From Armatimonadota bacterium (GTDB lineage Bacteria; Armatimonadota; Fimbriimonadia; Fimbriimonadales; Fimbriimonadaceae), in contig JAFDWS010000002.1 in NCBI GenBank assembly GCA_018268375.1, positions 372,001-436,000 on the forward strand: 64,000 nt of DNA, read 5' to 3'. This document shows positions 42,342 to 52,366 of the stretch, in pieces (the stretch's first letter is position 1; the number at the start of each line of letters is the position of its first letter). Below the pieces are notes generated by a model. The model saw only the letters and a list, made by a program, of their open reading frames with translations, did no database searches and was not told the origin of the DNA. The position numbers and the translations under genes are program-made.

Positions 42342-45300
42342 ATGGCAAACGACACAACAGGCAAAGGCGGGTTTGGAGCGAACTCCAATCCGAATTACAG
42401 CTTGCAATACCTGCGTGGACCGGCAGGTCGGCAAGGTTCCCAGGGCATACAAGGGCCGGCGGGTGAACCAGGCGAACCCGGAGTGCCTGGAGCGGACGGC
42501 CCCGCCGGACCAACAGGTGCAACTGGGCCTGCAGGACCAACTGGAGCCACCGGCCCGGCCGGGCCGACTGGAGCTACTGGAGCTACTGGGCCACAAGGGC
42601 CGGCGGGCCCTGCGGGACCGGCGGGCGATGCCACTATTGTCGCCAGCGTCAGCGCATTGAAGGCGGTTGACGTCACCGCGGTCGCAAATGGCACTCGATT
42701 TATTACAAGCGGATATTACGCAGAGGGCGACGGGGGTGGTGGGGAATACATCGCGAACACCAACAGTACTGCGTACGATTTTGGTGGCGGACATGTCAAG
42801 CCCACGAGTGGACCTTCCAACTTCCGCTGGGTACTGCAACCAGTGCGCGGGTCGGTGAGTGCCAAGCAATTCGGCGCCGTGGGTACGCAAACGTCTACAA
42901 CGATTTCTTACTCTGCAGTCAGCAGCAAGTATCCAGTCAATGTAAAAGGTAGTTGGTGGGAGTTGTTAAGTGACAGCGACACAGTGGACGCTGTGGCCAT
43001 CCAAGCCTGCATTGATTGGTCTCTCGCCAACAAGGTCAATGCCATCATACCCAACGGCATTTACCAAATCAACCGGGCTATTTGGTACGGTTCCTACACC
43101 ACAGACATTTCGAGCGGATTCGACACCGAGCACTATCCGCCTCAAGGCAGTGGGTACGGCAACTTCAAGACAGCGGGGCATATCGTTTCTGGTGAATCAC
43201 CACAAATTGGTCGCATTCAAGCTGACTCTGAAGGATGCGCCAACATTGTGCTCAACGAAAGCGTTGACATTTCCAATACTTGGACTTTGAGATTTGCACA
43301 CGGAACAGCAACGGGAGGAACATTCCGGCTTAGAATGTGGTGGAGCGGGTGGCACGATGCTGAAGCAATGGGCGGCGGGAATGGGTACACAGACACAGGA
43401 GACATTCCATGGAATGCGACTTGTGCCCAAGTACAAACTGCGCTTGAAATAATTTTTGGTGCAGGTCGGGTCACTGTAACTTGCAGTTACAACAATGTAG
43501 ACCACACAAGTACGGAAACCATCAATAATGGCCACACTTTCCAAATAAGGGCCACTAAAGATGCTTCTACCTATTGCTCTTTCCTGGGAGACTTGACTTG
43601 CCACAAAGATGTTACAAACTCTAACAATCTGACTGGCACTCAGGGACCAAATGGCACAAACGTATGGCCAATTTGCTACGTGAACAGCGGCATTATGGTC
43701 AAAAAAGGTCGAGTTGACTCAAACCACGGCGTGCACAACATAACTCTGGCGGCAAGGCCGTACAAAGTAGACCAAGACAACCAGTACAGCATCGGTGGCA
43801 CGCACACATGGACTGGGGGGTATTACGCTTCTTTTGGTCTCGTATGGGCAAACAGTTCAGGCACCAACATGGACTGTGCCAATGTGTACGCTGTGCACAC
43901 ACGCTGGGCGTTTGGCATTACCGAGAACGGCATGGCAAACGGTGAAAACTGGACGTTCAGGAAGTGTTGGTCGTCATATTGTTTTGGACATTACTACTGC
44001 AACGCCGGTCAAGCGTTTGGAACCAAATTCGACCAATTGAACGCACTCACCACTGGCTTCACAGAGCCAGGCGACGCTGACACTTCGTACATGATTTGGT
44101 TTGGTGGTGGAAACGGTCCGGGATTCGACTTGTTGGCCCTTCAAATGCACTGCACCATGCAGAATGACAACTTGATTACCAACAGGCCGACCAAACGACG
44201 CAATGTAGTCCTCAAGGTCCAACGCGGAGCCGGCTTCTATGGCCAAATCAACATCTTCGGTGGTCGCATAGAGCACGTCAATACCGCCGTAGAAATACCA
44301 CAAGACGGCAATAGGGACATCAATGGCAGAATCTTCTTCCAAGCTGTGAACTTCACAGGCGGACGACAGGGTGCAACCTATCCATTTGTCAAGGAAGTGT
44401 CTGGTGGCGGTAACGGCGACAGTATCGAAGTCACCTTTGTGGATTGTCGCACGGACACATTGCTCAATTGTATGGACCCGTCTATTTCTGACGGCGCACT
44501 GTACTTTGCGTCTGACAACTTAAACTCGAGCAACCGCTGGCGGTTTGTGCGCTGTGGATGGTCTTCGTACACTGGCCGCATCGTGCAGTTGCCCTGCTAC
44601 AGCTTTGAAAATTGTACTTTCCGAGATACGATTGACAACAATCAAGCTCGCATGCGCATTTTCAATGAGTCGTCCGACCATTTGTATGCGACGAAAAACC
44701 CCATGGTCACCAACAACTCGGGGCTGGGAATTAACTTGCTGCGTTTGAGCGACTTTAGTGGCCTAGGCAACGGAACAACCGTGTCTCCGCCAACTCCTTG
44801 GAGCATTACAGGCTCAGCATCGACATTTGGCAAGTTTTATAAGTGGTCGTCGGCTGACACGGGAAGCCAACACTCTCCGTCCAACTCAGCTTTTATGTTC
44901 TCGCTTCTTAATGGAGCAACATTGCAGCAAGACCTGGAGGTCGATTTGAACGCTGCAAGCGACAGCAACTCGATTCTGGTCAACTATGAAGCAGTCGTTC
45001 AACTCAAAGATGGCAACACTTACTGGGACTTCAGCCTCGTAGACAATACTGACGGCACTATCTTTGCGTCGAAACGCTTCATGTGTGCCATTACGGGATG
45101 GGACACACGCGTACAAATCGTTCGAATAACAGCACAAGTAGCGACCGCGCAAGGAAGCAGCCACAAACCACAGCTCAAAATCACGAACTCGTCCAACGGC
45201 ACGCGGGAACTCCGCATATATCGACAAAGTGCGTGGACTGGCAACGGCGATGCAGCACACGTGCGCAACACTAGCAGCTCGGCGTCCGTCGTTGGCACTA

Positions 45301-45776
45301 CTTTCTGGGACTTCACCACAGCTGAGGCGCAGTTCCACAGCCGCGTGCAACTGCCTGCGCGACCCAGCTCACAAGGATTTAACTCCTTGGTGACAATTCC
45401 AGACCTCGCTGCTGGAGAAACGTACTACGACACCACTGCCAAATGTTGGGTTTCATACGATGGAACCGAATGGAGTGTCATGGCCGATGACTATAGGGTC
45501 AGTAGTGACAAAGGTGACGCCAACTATACTTGGAGCATCGGTGCCGAACGTTTCATCGTATACAACTCCGCCATTACGGCCGACAGGACTGTCTTCTTGC
45601 CAGTGTCTTCAACTGTCCCCAAAGGCAAACGCGTGTCTGTCTTGCGCAAGTCTGGAGCGACCGGGGCGTTCAACGTTAAAGTCAACCAGTCGGTTGTCAC
45701 GTTGGCCACGTTGGCAAGTGCTGGTACTTCCGCCGTGTTCGTATGGGACGGTACCAACTGGCAGCTAGTCTCATAA
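42342..45776 (+). CDS. tail fibre/spike with collagen-like repeats and a beta-helix domain
   Basis: 1144 residues, the largest gene here. Collagen-like Gly-X-Y repeats (about residues 26-96; [16 protein letters not shown] units) form a probable trimeric stalk. Next [30 protein letters not shown] and [11 protein letters not shown] begin a pectate-lyase_3/right-handed beta-helix domain. A long Asn/Gly/Ser-rich receptor region follows, and a C-terminal module ([21 protein letters not shown]) of the kind found at spike ends. Binds or degrades host surface polymer. No intramolecular chaperone was recognised. Confidence 0.92.
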   Translation: MANDTTGKGGFGANSNPNYSLQYLRGPAGRQGSQGIQGPAGEPGEPGVPGADGPAGPTGATGPAGPTGATGPAGPTGATGATGPQGPAGPAGPAGDATIVASVSALKAVDVTAVANGTRFITSGYYAEGDGGGGEYIANTNSTAYDFGGGHVKPTSGPSNFRWVLQPVRGSVSAKQFGAVGTQTSTTISYSAVSSKYPVNVKGSWWELLSDSDTVDAVAIQACIDWSLANKVNAIIPNGIYQINRAIWYGSYTTDISSGFDTEHYPPQGSGYGNFKTAGHIVSGESPQIGRIQADSEGCANIVLNESVDISNTWTLRFAHGTATGGTFRLRMWWSGWHDAEAMGGGNGYTDTGDIPWNATCAQVQTALEIIFGAGRVTVTCSYNNVDHTSTETINNGHTFQIRATKDASTYCSFLGDLTCHKDVTNSNNLTGTQGPNGTNVWPICYVNSGIMVKKGRVDSNHGVHNITLAARPYKVDQDNQYSIGGTHTWTGGYYASFGLVWANSSGTNMDCANVYAVHTRWAFGITENGMANGENWTFRKCWSSYCFGHYYCNAGQAFGTKFDQLNALTTGFTEPGDADTSYMIWFGGGNGPGFDLLALQMHCTMQNDNLITNRPTKRRNVVLKVQRGAGFYGQINIFGGRIEHVNTAVEIPQDGNRDINGRIFFQAVNFTGGRQGATYPFVKEVSGGGNGDSIEVTFVDCRTDTLLNCMDPSISDGALYFASDNLNSSNRWRFVRCGWSSYTGRIVQLPCYSFENCTFRDTIDNNQARMRIFNESSDHLYATKNPMVTNNSGLGINLLRLSDFSGLGNGTTVSPPTPWSITGSASTFGKFYKWSSADTGSQHSPSNSAFMFSLLNGATLQQDLEVDLNAASDSNSILVNYEAVVQLKDGNTYWDFSLVDNTDGTIFASKRFMCAITGWDTRVQIVRITAQVATAQGSSHKPQLKITNSSNGTRELRIYRQSAWTGNGDAAHVRNTSSSASVVGTTFWDFTTAEAQFHSRVQLPARPSSQGFNSLVTIPDLAAGETYYDTTAKCWVSYDGTEWSVMADDYRVSSDKGDANYTWSIGAERFIVYNSAITADRTVFLPVSSTVPKGKRVSVLRKSGATGAFNVKVNQSVVTLATLASAGTSAVFVWDGTNWQLVS

Positions 45777-45792
45777 CGGTATAATGCACACA

Positions 45793-45867
45793 TGTCCGAA
45801 GTTGTTTTGACCAAGGATTACTTTGCAGCAGCCGCAGCCGCCACTGGCGGTCTCGTGGCTGTCTGAC
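45793..45867 (+). CDS. 24-residue micro-ORF with its own promoter box
   Basis: MSEVVLTKDYFAAAAAATGG, then LVAV, with ATG exactly 6 nt after a consensus TATAAT. A 10-bp hairpin (45876-45885 with 45895-45904) follows directly. Short, but the promoter spacing is the same as for known genes in this genome. Could be a peptide, or the start of a small RNA. Confidence 0.4.
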
Positions 45868-45875
45868 TGTGCACA

Positions 45876-45904
45876 GCCTACGAGGCCGCTTTGACCTCGT
45901 AGGC
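45876..45904 (+). terminator. hairpin after the micro-ORF
   Basis: 10-bp stem with a 9-nt loop; no U-run follows, so it may be a weak terminator or an RNA-stabilising hairpin. Confidence 0.45.
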
Positions 45905-45945
45905 GTACCCTCTCCACTTCTGGCCTGCAAACGACGGTCTCTTCA

Positions 45946-46809
45946 ATGGCCAAGTGGAAGCAGGGAACCGTGCAAAATATCGAATCTAAGTTTCAAAAAC
46001 ATTGTCGACGACACAGTGTGCCGTACGAAAAAATCACCAATTGCAGACCATACGACCAGACGACACTGTTTTGTCCGGCTGGCATGCAGAAGTACAAAGG
46101 CAACTTCCAAGACACGAGCTTTCACGGAGTCACGCTTGGCAACACCCAACGTTGCCTGCGCACGCTTGACCTGGACGAACTCGGTGACGGCAGCCACTAC
46201 GGTACTTTTGACATGCTCGGACTGTTTTCGTTCAGACATTGGTCTGTGCCTCGAACCATAGGCTTCTGGTTGGACTTGCTAGACGACTTGGGCGTCTGTG
46301 TCGAATGGACAACAATACATCCAGACCGTACAGAGTGGCGGCATTGGTACCCATCGACCATAGAAGTCAGGACTGACCCAGAATGTGTCTGGACTGACGG
46401 CACGATTGGCGGCTACTGCACCGAGTTCTACTCTCAAGGTATGGAAATCGGCAACATAGTCAACCCAATGGGCGACTGTATTGACGTGGGATTTGGCCTC
46501 GAGCGACTGGAGACTGTCGTGAACGGTCTGAAACAACCGTCTCGTGGAGAGTGCCTCAGGCGCACCGTACTGACTTTGTTAGACTCTGGGTTCAGTCCTG
46601 GCAACAAGGGAGGGAACTATGTGCTGCGTCGTCTTTTGCGCACAATGAGGGTGGAAAACGTGCTCTTTGAACACCCGTGCATGGAAGAAGAGTTGCAACG
46701 ACACCGACAAACGGTGGAAAGGTACGAAATGAACAAAGGCCGCTTTCCTGACAAAGACCCTCAATGGTGGTGGGATACATTCGGCGTGAACATTGACGAG
46801 GTATTATAG
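45946..46809 (+). CDS. truncated alanyl-tRNA synthetase-like protein
   Basis: 287 residues. A class II core like the N-terminal domain of AlaRS: LGNTQRCLRTLD, HYGTFDMLGLFSF (the TFFEMLGNFSF region), EFYSQ, IDVGFGLERLETV (the MDTGMGLERL region) and GGNYVLRRLLRTM (RGYVLRRILRR). The editing and C-Ala domains are absent, and full AlaRS is about 875 residues. It could charge a tRNA through the acceptor stem, or be a catalytic leftover with a new role. Confidence 0.82.
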   Translation: MAKWKQGTVQNIESKFQKHCRRHSVPYEKITNCRPYDQTTLFCPAGMQKYKGNFQDTSFHGVTLGNTQRCLRTLDLDELGDGSHYGTFDMLGLFSFRHWSVPRTIGFWLDLLDDLGVCVEWTTIHPDRTEWRHWYPSTIEVRTDPECVWTDGTIGGYCTEFYSQGMEIGNIVNPMGDCIDVGFGLERLETVVNGLKQPSRGECLRRTVLTLLDSGFSPGNKGGNYVLRRLLRTMRVENVLFEHPCMEEELQRHRQTVERYEMNKGRFPDKDPQWWWDTFGVNIDEVL

Positions 46810-46813
46810 GCGC

Positions 46814-47332
46814 ATGGTCGACGACAGCAGAACTCACGGAAGCCAACCTGCCAAATACTGCTGGAAGCGCCCGGCGCCTTTAGCGTTCGTCACGACGTGG
46901 GGCGAACGAGGCGACACGCTATGGGCTTCCCCCACCTACAACAAGGGTTCACTCGAGCGAACACGACTGCGGTGGGGACTTTCTGGCGGTGGCGCAATCA
47001 GGGCCAGAGACTGGATGACCAGGCTTAATCTCAAACATTACGTTGATGGCGTGTACGCAGTCACCGACCAGGCAGGCATAGACGCCATTACAGAAGTAGA
47101 CACAAAAGTGTTAGACCTCGAGAGGCAACTAGCGGAGCTGCACGCCCAATTACAAAAAGCCAAACAGGAACGGTGCAACGTATACCGAGCAGCCGGTCGG
47201 AACCATGGCAGTTTGGTGACGGCAGAGGATTTTAAGGCCATGCGCGATTTTGCGTTCGAGCACGGAAAGGAGGCCATCGCCTGTTTCATGGCAACCGGTG
47301 CCGAAGAGCCCGCATGCCTAGACTCGGTGTAA
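46814..47332 (+). CDS. hypothetical coiled-coil protein, leaderless
   Basis: 172 residues from MVDDSRTHGSQ; the ATG is 6 nt after a TATTAT box that overlaps the previous stop. Basic N-terminal half, then a coiled coil (KVLDLERQLAELHAQLQKAKQ). Not recognised. Confidence 0.7.
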   Translation: MVDDSRTHGSQPAKYCWKRPAPLAFVTTWGERGDTLWASPTYNKGSLERTRLRWGLSGGGAIRARDWMTRLNLKHYVDGVYAVTDQAGIDAITEVDTKVLDLERQLAELHAQLQKAKQERCNVYRAAGRNHGSLVTAEDFKAMRDFAFEHGKEAIACFMATGAEEPACLDSV

Positions 47333-47353
47333 ACAAAACAGTCATAATGAGAC

Positions 47354-48526
47354 ATGATTGTCAAATCGCTGGCCGACACCGATATGTACGTTTTCACCAT
47401 GCAGCAGGCCGCGCTGCACCAGGTGCCAGACACCCAAGTCCGATTTGAGTTCAACTGTCGCACGCGCGGTGCAGGCCTTGCCAAACTAGAATCGCGCGTC
47501 CGGGATGAAATTGAATCCATGGGCGACTTGTCGTTTACCAAAGACGAACTAGACTTTATCGGGTCGCTGCGCTTCGTCAAACGCGACTACGTCGACTTCC
47601 TACGCATGTTCCGGCCTAACCCGAAAGACGTCACCGTGTGGGTGGACGATGCCGGAGAGCTACGAGTGTCTGCCAAGGGTAGTTGGGTCCACAACATTAT
47701 TTGGGAAGTGCCAGTCCTCGCAATCGTGAGCGAACTCAATTCTGAGATGCAAAGCGGCGAGAGCGAACCCATGGGAGACCCTGCTATTCAAAAGCGCAAA
47801 TTGGACTTGTTCGAAATGCGCGCGCCAAAGGAATTCAAATTTTCCGAGTTCGGCACCAGGCGGAGACTCAGCCGCAAGTGGCAAGAACAAGTCGTCAAAG
47901 ACTTGAAACGCGCGTGTGGCGACCACTTAGTCGGAACGTCCAACGTGCTTCTGGCCATGGAGAACGGCCTCACCCCCATCGGCACAATGGCACACCAGTG
48001 GATTATGGCCGGACAGGGCATGCGCCAGACACGCTTGGCACACCACCAAAAGTACATGCTCGAGCTTTGGACACAGGAGTACCGCGGCGACCTGGGATAT
48101 GCCTTGACCGACACTATCACCTTAGACGCCTTTTTACACGACTTTGACCTGTTCTTGGCCAAACTTTACGATGCCGGTCGCATTGACTCGGGCGACCCCG
48201 ATATCGGCATTGAAAAACTGGTCAATCACTACCGCGCGCTCCGTATTGACCCGAAGACTAAGACGGCGATTCCCAGCGACGACCTGGATTTCGAAAAAGG
48301 CTTTGGACTTTGTGAAAGGTGGAACGACAAAATCAACGTCTCGTGTGGCATTGGCACTTATTTGACCAACAAGTGCCGCGATGACGTCAAGCCCGTCAGC
48401 ATCGTGATGAAAATGGCGAGTTGTAACGGCTCGCCCGTCGCCAAAATCAGTGACGAACCAGGTAAGGCAATGTGTGAGGACGCCGGCTATCTGCAATATT
48501 TGAAGTCGGTCTTCAACGTAAATTAA
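47354..48526 (+). CDS. pncB: nicotinate phosphoribosyltransferase
   Basis: 390 residues, type II phosphoribosyltransferase; makes nicotinate mononucleotide from nicotinate and PRPP in NAD salvage. Landmarks are TDMYVFTMQQAALHQVP, VRFEFNCRT, FSEFGTRRRLS, GTSNVLLAMENGLTPIGTMAHQW with the catalytic His, ALTDTITLDAFLHDFD and RIDSGDP. All look complete. The ATG is 5 nt after a CATAAT box. Phage NAD salvage can replenish NAD lost to defence systems, which is the likely purpose. Confidence 0.95.
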   Translation: MIVKSLADTDMYVFTMQQAALHQVPDTQVRFEFNCRTRGAGLAKLESRVRDEIESMGDLSFTKDELDFIGSLRFVKRDYVDFLRMFRPNPKDVTVWVDDAGELRVSAKGSWVHNIIWEVPVLAIVSELNSEMQSGESEPMGDPAIQKRKLDLFEMRAPKEFKFSEFGTRRRLSRKWQEQVVKDLKRACGDHLVGTSNVLLAMENGLTPIGTMAHQWIMAGQGMRQTRLAHHQKYMLELWTQEYRGDLGYALTDTITLDAFLHDFDLFLAKLYDAGRIDSGDPDIGIEKLVNHYRALRIDPKTKTAIPSDDLDFEKGFGLCERWNDKINVSCGIGTYLTNKCRDDVKPVSIVMKMASCNGSPVAKISDEPGKAMCEDAGYLQYLKSVFNVN

Positions 48527-48533
48527 GGCCACT

Positions 48534-49313
48534 TTACCGACCGACACACTGGTCGAACTCCTTGCGCGAAGCAGGGGAGTCCACCGACCAGCCTGTCGGC
48601 AAATAACGTGGTTCCATGATGTCGACAAAATGTTGCCGCCACCAACGCACAAAGCCGTCAATGTCGTCTAAATCGTCAACAATCCGCTTCCAATCGTCGT
48701 CGCTCAACAAACAAGGCCTGTCGGTCAAGGCCAAATCGACGATTTGGTCGTCGGTCACTGTGTCCAATCCTAAAAACTCTGCCAAGTATTGGCGCATTTC
48801 CACAATCTTGTCCGTGGGAATACGGTCGATGTGGGTCGCCAAAGTGTGGGCCACTTTGATGGCCCGCAAAGTGTTCTTGCGCCCAGCAAGCTCGTCGGCC
48901 GGCACTTTCAACAGAGAGTTCTTGACCGATTGTGCCACGACTTCATAACCATTGTGACATTCATCGCACAGCAACACGATGTCGTGCCAATTGTGGACTT
49001 TGTAATCGTCCGGAAAATGCCTGCGAAAACAGTACGGCACACAGTGGTGTCGAGAAAGCGCGTCCGGGCGGCCACAAACGACGCACTGGTCTTCGTGTGC
49101 GCTTGTGTAAAAAGTGTGACCATTGGCACCGAGACCGTTGGGTTCAAAGGTGAGCCGGATGGCGTCTTCGCCTTCAGGTGATGCCAAACCGTGGTCTAAA
49201 TACCACCTTGCCCGTCTTGCGGACAACCGACACATGAGGATGCCGTCAGGCGACAACATGCGAATGTTGCTGTAATGGGTGCTTGTCAGCACGGCTCTGC
49301 GACTTCTGCTCAT
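48534..49313 (-). CDS. HNH-domain protein
   Basis: 259 residues. Central zinc/HNH region CVVCGRPDALSRHHCVPYCFRRHFP followed by HNWHDIVLLCDECHNGYE. This order, with a CxxC, RHH-VPYCFR and LLC-xCH, resembles the C-terminal domain of the EXD2-type exonuclease; here there is no exonuclease domain. Probable DNA or RNA nuclease or zinc-structural protein. TAAAAT box 7 nt before the ATG. Confidence 0.8.
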   Translation of the reverse strand: MSRSRRAVLTSTHYSNIRMLSPDGILMCRLSARRARWYLDHGLASPEGEDAIRLTFEPNGLGANGHTFYTSAHEDQCVVCGRPDALSRHHCVPYCFRRHFPDDYKVHNWHDIVLLCDECHNGYEVVAQSVKNSLLKVPADELAGRKNTLRAIKVAHTLATHIDRIPTDKIVEMRQYLAEFLGLDTVTDDQIVDLALTDRPCLLSDDDWKRIVDDLDDIDGFVRWWRQHFVDIMEPRYLPTGWSVDSPASRKEFDQCVGR

Positions 49314-49351
49314 TGTTGTTATTTTACCGATGGAATGTACAAGTCTAATGA

Positions 49352-51682
49352 ATGGCTTCGCCCAAATTCAGCATAGTCACATGGGTGAACCGACCCGAAC
49401 TTTACCACGACATGGTAGAGTCGTTCGCTCATTTAGACTGCGAGTTCATAACGATAGGCGCCGAATGTGGGTCTATGGCCCAGGCGTACAACGCAGGCAC
49501 CGACCGGGCACAAGGCCGTTACCTGGTTTATTGCCACCAAGACGCTCGATTGCTTGACGCGGAGTTTGAAAGCAAAGTAGAAGCATTGTTCTCCAGAGAC
49601 GACAAACTGGGACTTGTGGGTGTGGCGGGAGCGGACAGTAACCGGCAAAAGAGTCTTTGGTTCGCCGAAGGGGCCGATTCATACAGAGGGAAAGTGTTCG
49701 AAGACGGGCATTGGGTCACCTTCGGTGACTCCGACTGCGAAGCCCGGACCATTGATGGGTTTTTCATGGTAACGGACAAGAAGTTCAGTTTCCCAGAAAT
49801 ACTGCCAGGGGTACACTTTTTAGATGCTTGGATGTGCCGACAGGCCGAAGACGCAGGATTGCGCAACTGGGTCATAGACATTGACATGGCGCACCTCTCC
49901 AAGGGAGAAACGGCTTCTCGCGACTACCGCAACAACCTAGAACTGTACCGGTTTTATTGGTATGGCAATCCTGGCACCAATCACGCCGCGCGCGCTTTTA
50001 AGGCCCGTCGACTCTCAGATTTGTCCATCGTCATCGCCGTATACAACAACCTGCAGTTCACGCGGCCTTTGCTCGAGCAGCTGCGGACCGAGGCCTTCGA
50101 CGCTGAAATCATCGTAGTGAACAATGCCAGCACTGACGGCACAAGCGCGTGGCTAGACGCACAATCCGGCATCAAAGTGGTGCACAACGCTACAAACGAA
50201 GGGGTCTCCCGTGCATGGAACAAAGGACTGCGCTTGGCCACGCGCGATGTTTTGTCCGTACTGAACAATGACGTCCAAGTCAAAGAAGACGGCATAGTGC
50301 GTTTGTACGAAGCCGCACAGACGCATGGCATCGCATGTGCCACTGCCATGCGGGCGAACAGGTCTTTATGGGGCGGTCAGGCGACACACGCATTGCCGAA
50401 CAGCGATTATGCAAACGGAGAGGCTTTGTTCTTTCGACGCGACGTGTGGCAGTCAGTCGGCGAATTTGATGAAAGCTACGTCTTAGCGTACTTTGAAGAC
50501 ACAGATTGGTCTTGTCGAGCGCGTTTAAGAGGCCATTCTTGGCATCACGTGCCTGGAGCCATTGTGCATTTTCCAGGACAAACCTCAAGGCTTGTCCCAG
50601 AAGTCGCAGAAAACTTTGGAAAAAACTTTGAACTGTTCAAGAAACGTTATCAACATCTTGGTTTTTCGGAGCACACCGCTATCACGGTTGACACCAGTCT
50701 GGCCCAGGACGCAACGGCCGTCTTGAAGCATGCAGAACTACTGAAGACAGAAAAACCACTGTCCAGGGTATATGTCTTTTGCCCCGATGCGGCCAAACCG
50801 TTGTTTGCCAGTTCCCGATATATCGACTACGCCGGCGAACCAGCCGACACACTCGATGTCGACTTTTGGTTGAAGACCGAACGGGCGTCGCACACTTCGC
50901 CCTTAATCACTGCGCCTCAAGCTCAAGACCCGCCACGCGTACTCGTGGGGACTATGATGTGTGACAGAAAACAAACGAGCCAAATGGTTTCGCTCCGCGG
51001 CATTGCGGAACTCGGATATGAAAACTTCAGCGTGTACATCAACATACAAAGCGATGAACCGCAGGCAAAATTCGCAAGTGTGTTCGAATGGGCGGCAGAA
51101 CAAGAATTTCGTGGAACAAGGGTGCACATCGACACCTGGACTTGGACATCCTCCTGGTGCAGAGACGCCGAGTTTGACCAAGACCCAGCAAGACTGGCAC
51201 CCATATGTACGGCTCGCAATATGATGCTTCAAGCTGCCGCAAGTATGGGTTTTGACTACTTGCTTCAGGTGGACAATGATGTAATCATTCCATCAAACAC
51301 CATTACCCGGCTTGTGCAAGAGAACAGGCCGGTGGTCGGCGGGGTAGTACCCGGGCGAGGTGCTCACGGGCACTTGAAGTACTTGTTCGGACACATAGAG
51401 AACGACGGTGACAAAGCAGTCTATGAATATACGACTTGTGGGTTTGTGCTTTTGCGCCGCGACGTGTTCGAATATTTGCGCTATCGCACGGGCAAGTGCG
51501 TGAAAGACAACCGGCAATTGTCAGAAGACCCCGCGTTCTTCATTGACGCGGCCAACGTGTGGGGGTTCGGACACCCGCTGATACTTACAGACTTGGTCGC
51601 CGAGCACTGGGATGACCCGAACGCACCATTGACCCATGCAGGAGTCGTGCGCGACATCAGCGTGTTAAGGCGCGACCCATAA
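49352..51682 (+). CDS. three-domain GT-A glycosyltransferase
   Basis: 776 residues with three consecutive GT-A-type units. Unit 1 (about 1-215) begins FSIVTWVNRPELYHDMVESF. Unit 2 (about 220-440) begins LSIVIAVYNNLQFTRPLLEQ, has IIVVNNASTDGT and the LNNDV metal motif, and FDESYVLAYFEDTDWSCRAR. Unit 3 (about 530-776) has VLVGTMMCDRKQTSQMV and a DNDV motif with VVGGVVPGR. A multifunctional enzyme that may decorate virion or host polymer with sugars. TACAAG box 8 nt before ATG. Confidence 0.9.
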   Translation: MASPKFSIVTWVNRPELYHDMVESFAHLDCEFITIGAECGSMAQAYNAGTDRAQGRYLVYCHQDARLLDAEFESKVEALFSRDDKLGLVGVAGADSNRQKSLWFAEGADSYRGKVFEDGHWVTFGDSDCEARTIDGFFMVTDKKFSFPEILPGVHFLDAWMCRQAEDAGLRNWVIDIDMAHLSKGETASRDYRNNLELYRFYWYGNPGTNHAARAFKARRLSDLSIVIAVYNNLQFTRPLLEQLRTEAFDAEIIVVNNASTDGTSAWLDAQSGIKVVHNATNEGVSRAWNKGLRLATRDVLSVLNNDVQVKEDGIVRLYEAAQTHGIACATAMRANRSLWGGQATHALPNSDYANGEALFFRRDVWQSVGEFDESYVLAYFEDTDWSCRARLRGHSWHHVPGAIVHFPGQTSRLVPEVAENFGKNFELFKKRYQHLGFSEHTAITVDTSLAQDATAVLKHAELLKTEKPLSRVYVFCPDAAKPLFASSRYIDYAGEPADTLDVDFWLKTERASHTSPLITAPQAQDPPRVLVGTMMCDRKQTSQMVSLRGIAELGYENFSVYINIQSDEPQAKFASVFEWAAEQEFRGTRVHIDTWTWTSSWCRDAEFDQDPARLAPICTARNMMLQAAASMGFDYLLQVDNDVIIPSNTITRLVQENRPVVGGVVPGRGAHGHLKYLFGHIENDGDKAVYEYTTCGFVLLRRDVFEYLRYRTGKCVKDNRQLSEDPAFFIDAANVWGFGHPLILTDLVAEHWDDPNAPLTHAGVVRDISVLRRDP

Positions 51683-52363
51683 CTCCAAGACATCGCCGTT
51701 CGTGCCGCCCGTCGCAGAAAGAGTACCACTGACGTATGTCGTCGTGCTGTTCAGTGCATAGATAGTGTGCGCTGCTGTCGCGGCCGGAATTGAGACAACG
51801 ACCACGTCTATCGTGCCGTCTTCTTGAGTCAGCGTCGCTGTGGCAGTGATGCTTGCGGCTCCTATAACGCTGGTTGTGCGCAGTTCCAGCACAGAGGGCA
51901 GCGTAATGCCCGAAACACCGACGGCACCCACCCAAAGACTGCTGCCCCTGGTGAGCGTGTACAAAGAAACACACAGTTCTTCTTCTCTGACCTGTCGCCA
52001 CAAACTTCGAAAGTCATTGCTAAAAGCCACGGTGTGAGCAGTGTCCCGGGCATGCCAATAGGTCTTAAAATCAGAGTCAGTCTCTGACACAAAGTAGGTG
52101 TTGGCAGCCTCGACAGAAACACCCAACGCTCCATGAATCAACGCCGGCAGAGCTTCTTCGTCCGTCCTGACTGCCGAAAACCATGTTGTGGCGGCGTCAA
52201 AGTCGGCTTCGGCTTGTTGAGAGTCAATGTTTTGACGGACTACGGCCACTTTACTGAGGCAACTGCTGCTTACGCCAGTGTCAAGAGTAGACAAAAGACT
52301 CGCATAGGCGGCACCCATCGCGTTCGATATTGTCAGGATTGCAGATGCGTCAGTCAATGCCAT
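51665..52363 (-). CDS. virion-like protein, paralogue B of three
   Basis: 232 residues, helical N-terminal domain (MALTDASAILTISNAMGAAY) and beta-rich C-terminus (SGTLSATGGTNGDVLELWVAP), matching the neighbour and the gene near 37.4 kb. The gene follows paralogue C by 3 bases, so the two are co-translated. Its stop overlaps the glycosyltransferase end by 18 bases on the other strand. Confidence 0.78.
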   Translation of the reverse strand: MALTDASAILTISNAMGAAYASLLSTLDTGVSSSCLSKVAVVRQNIDSQQAEADFDAATTWFSAVRTDEEALPALIHGALGVSVEAANTYFVSETDSDFKTYWHARDTAHTVAFSNDFRSLWRQVREEELCVSLYTLTRGSSLWVGAVGVSGITLPSVLELRTTSVIGAASITATATLTQEDGTIDVVVVSIPAATAAHTIYALNSTTTYVSGTLSATGGTNGDVLELWVAP

Positions 52364-52366
52364 TTG

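Noticed and set aside
42418..42630. Regular GC-rich repeats that look like a direct-repeat array
   Set aside because: They encode Gly-X-Y collagen-like repeats in the tail fibre and have no spacer structure, so this is not CRISPR.
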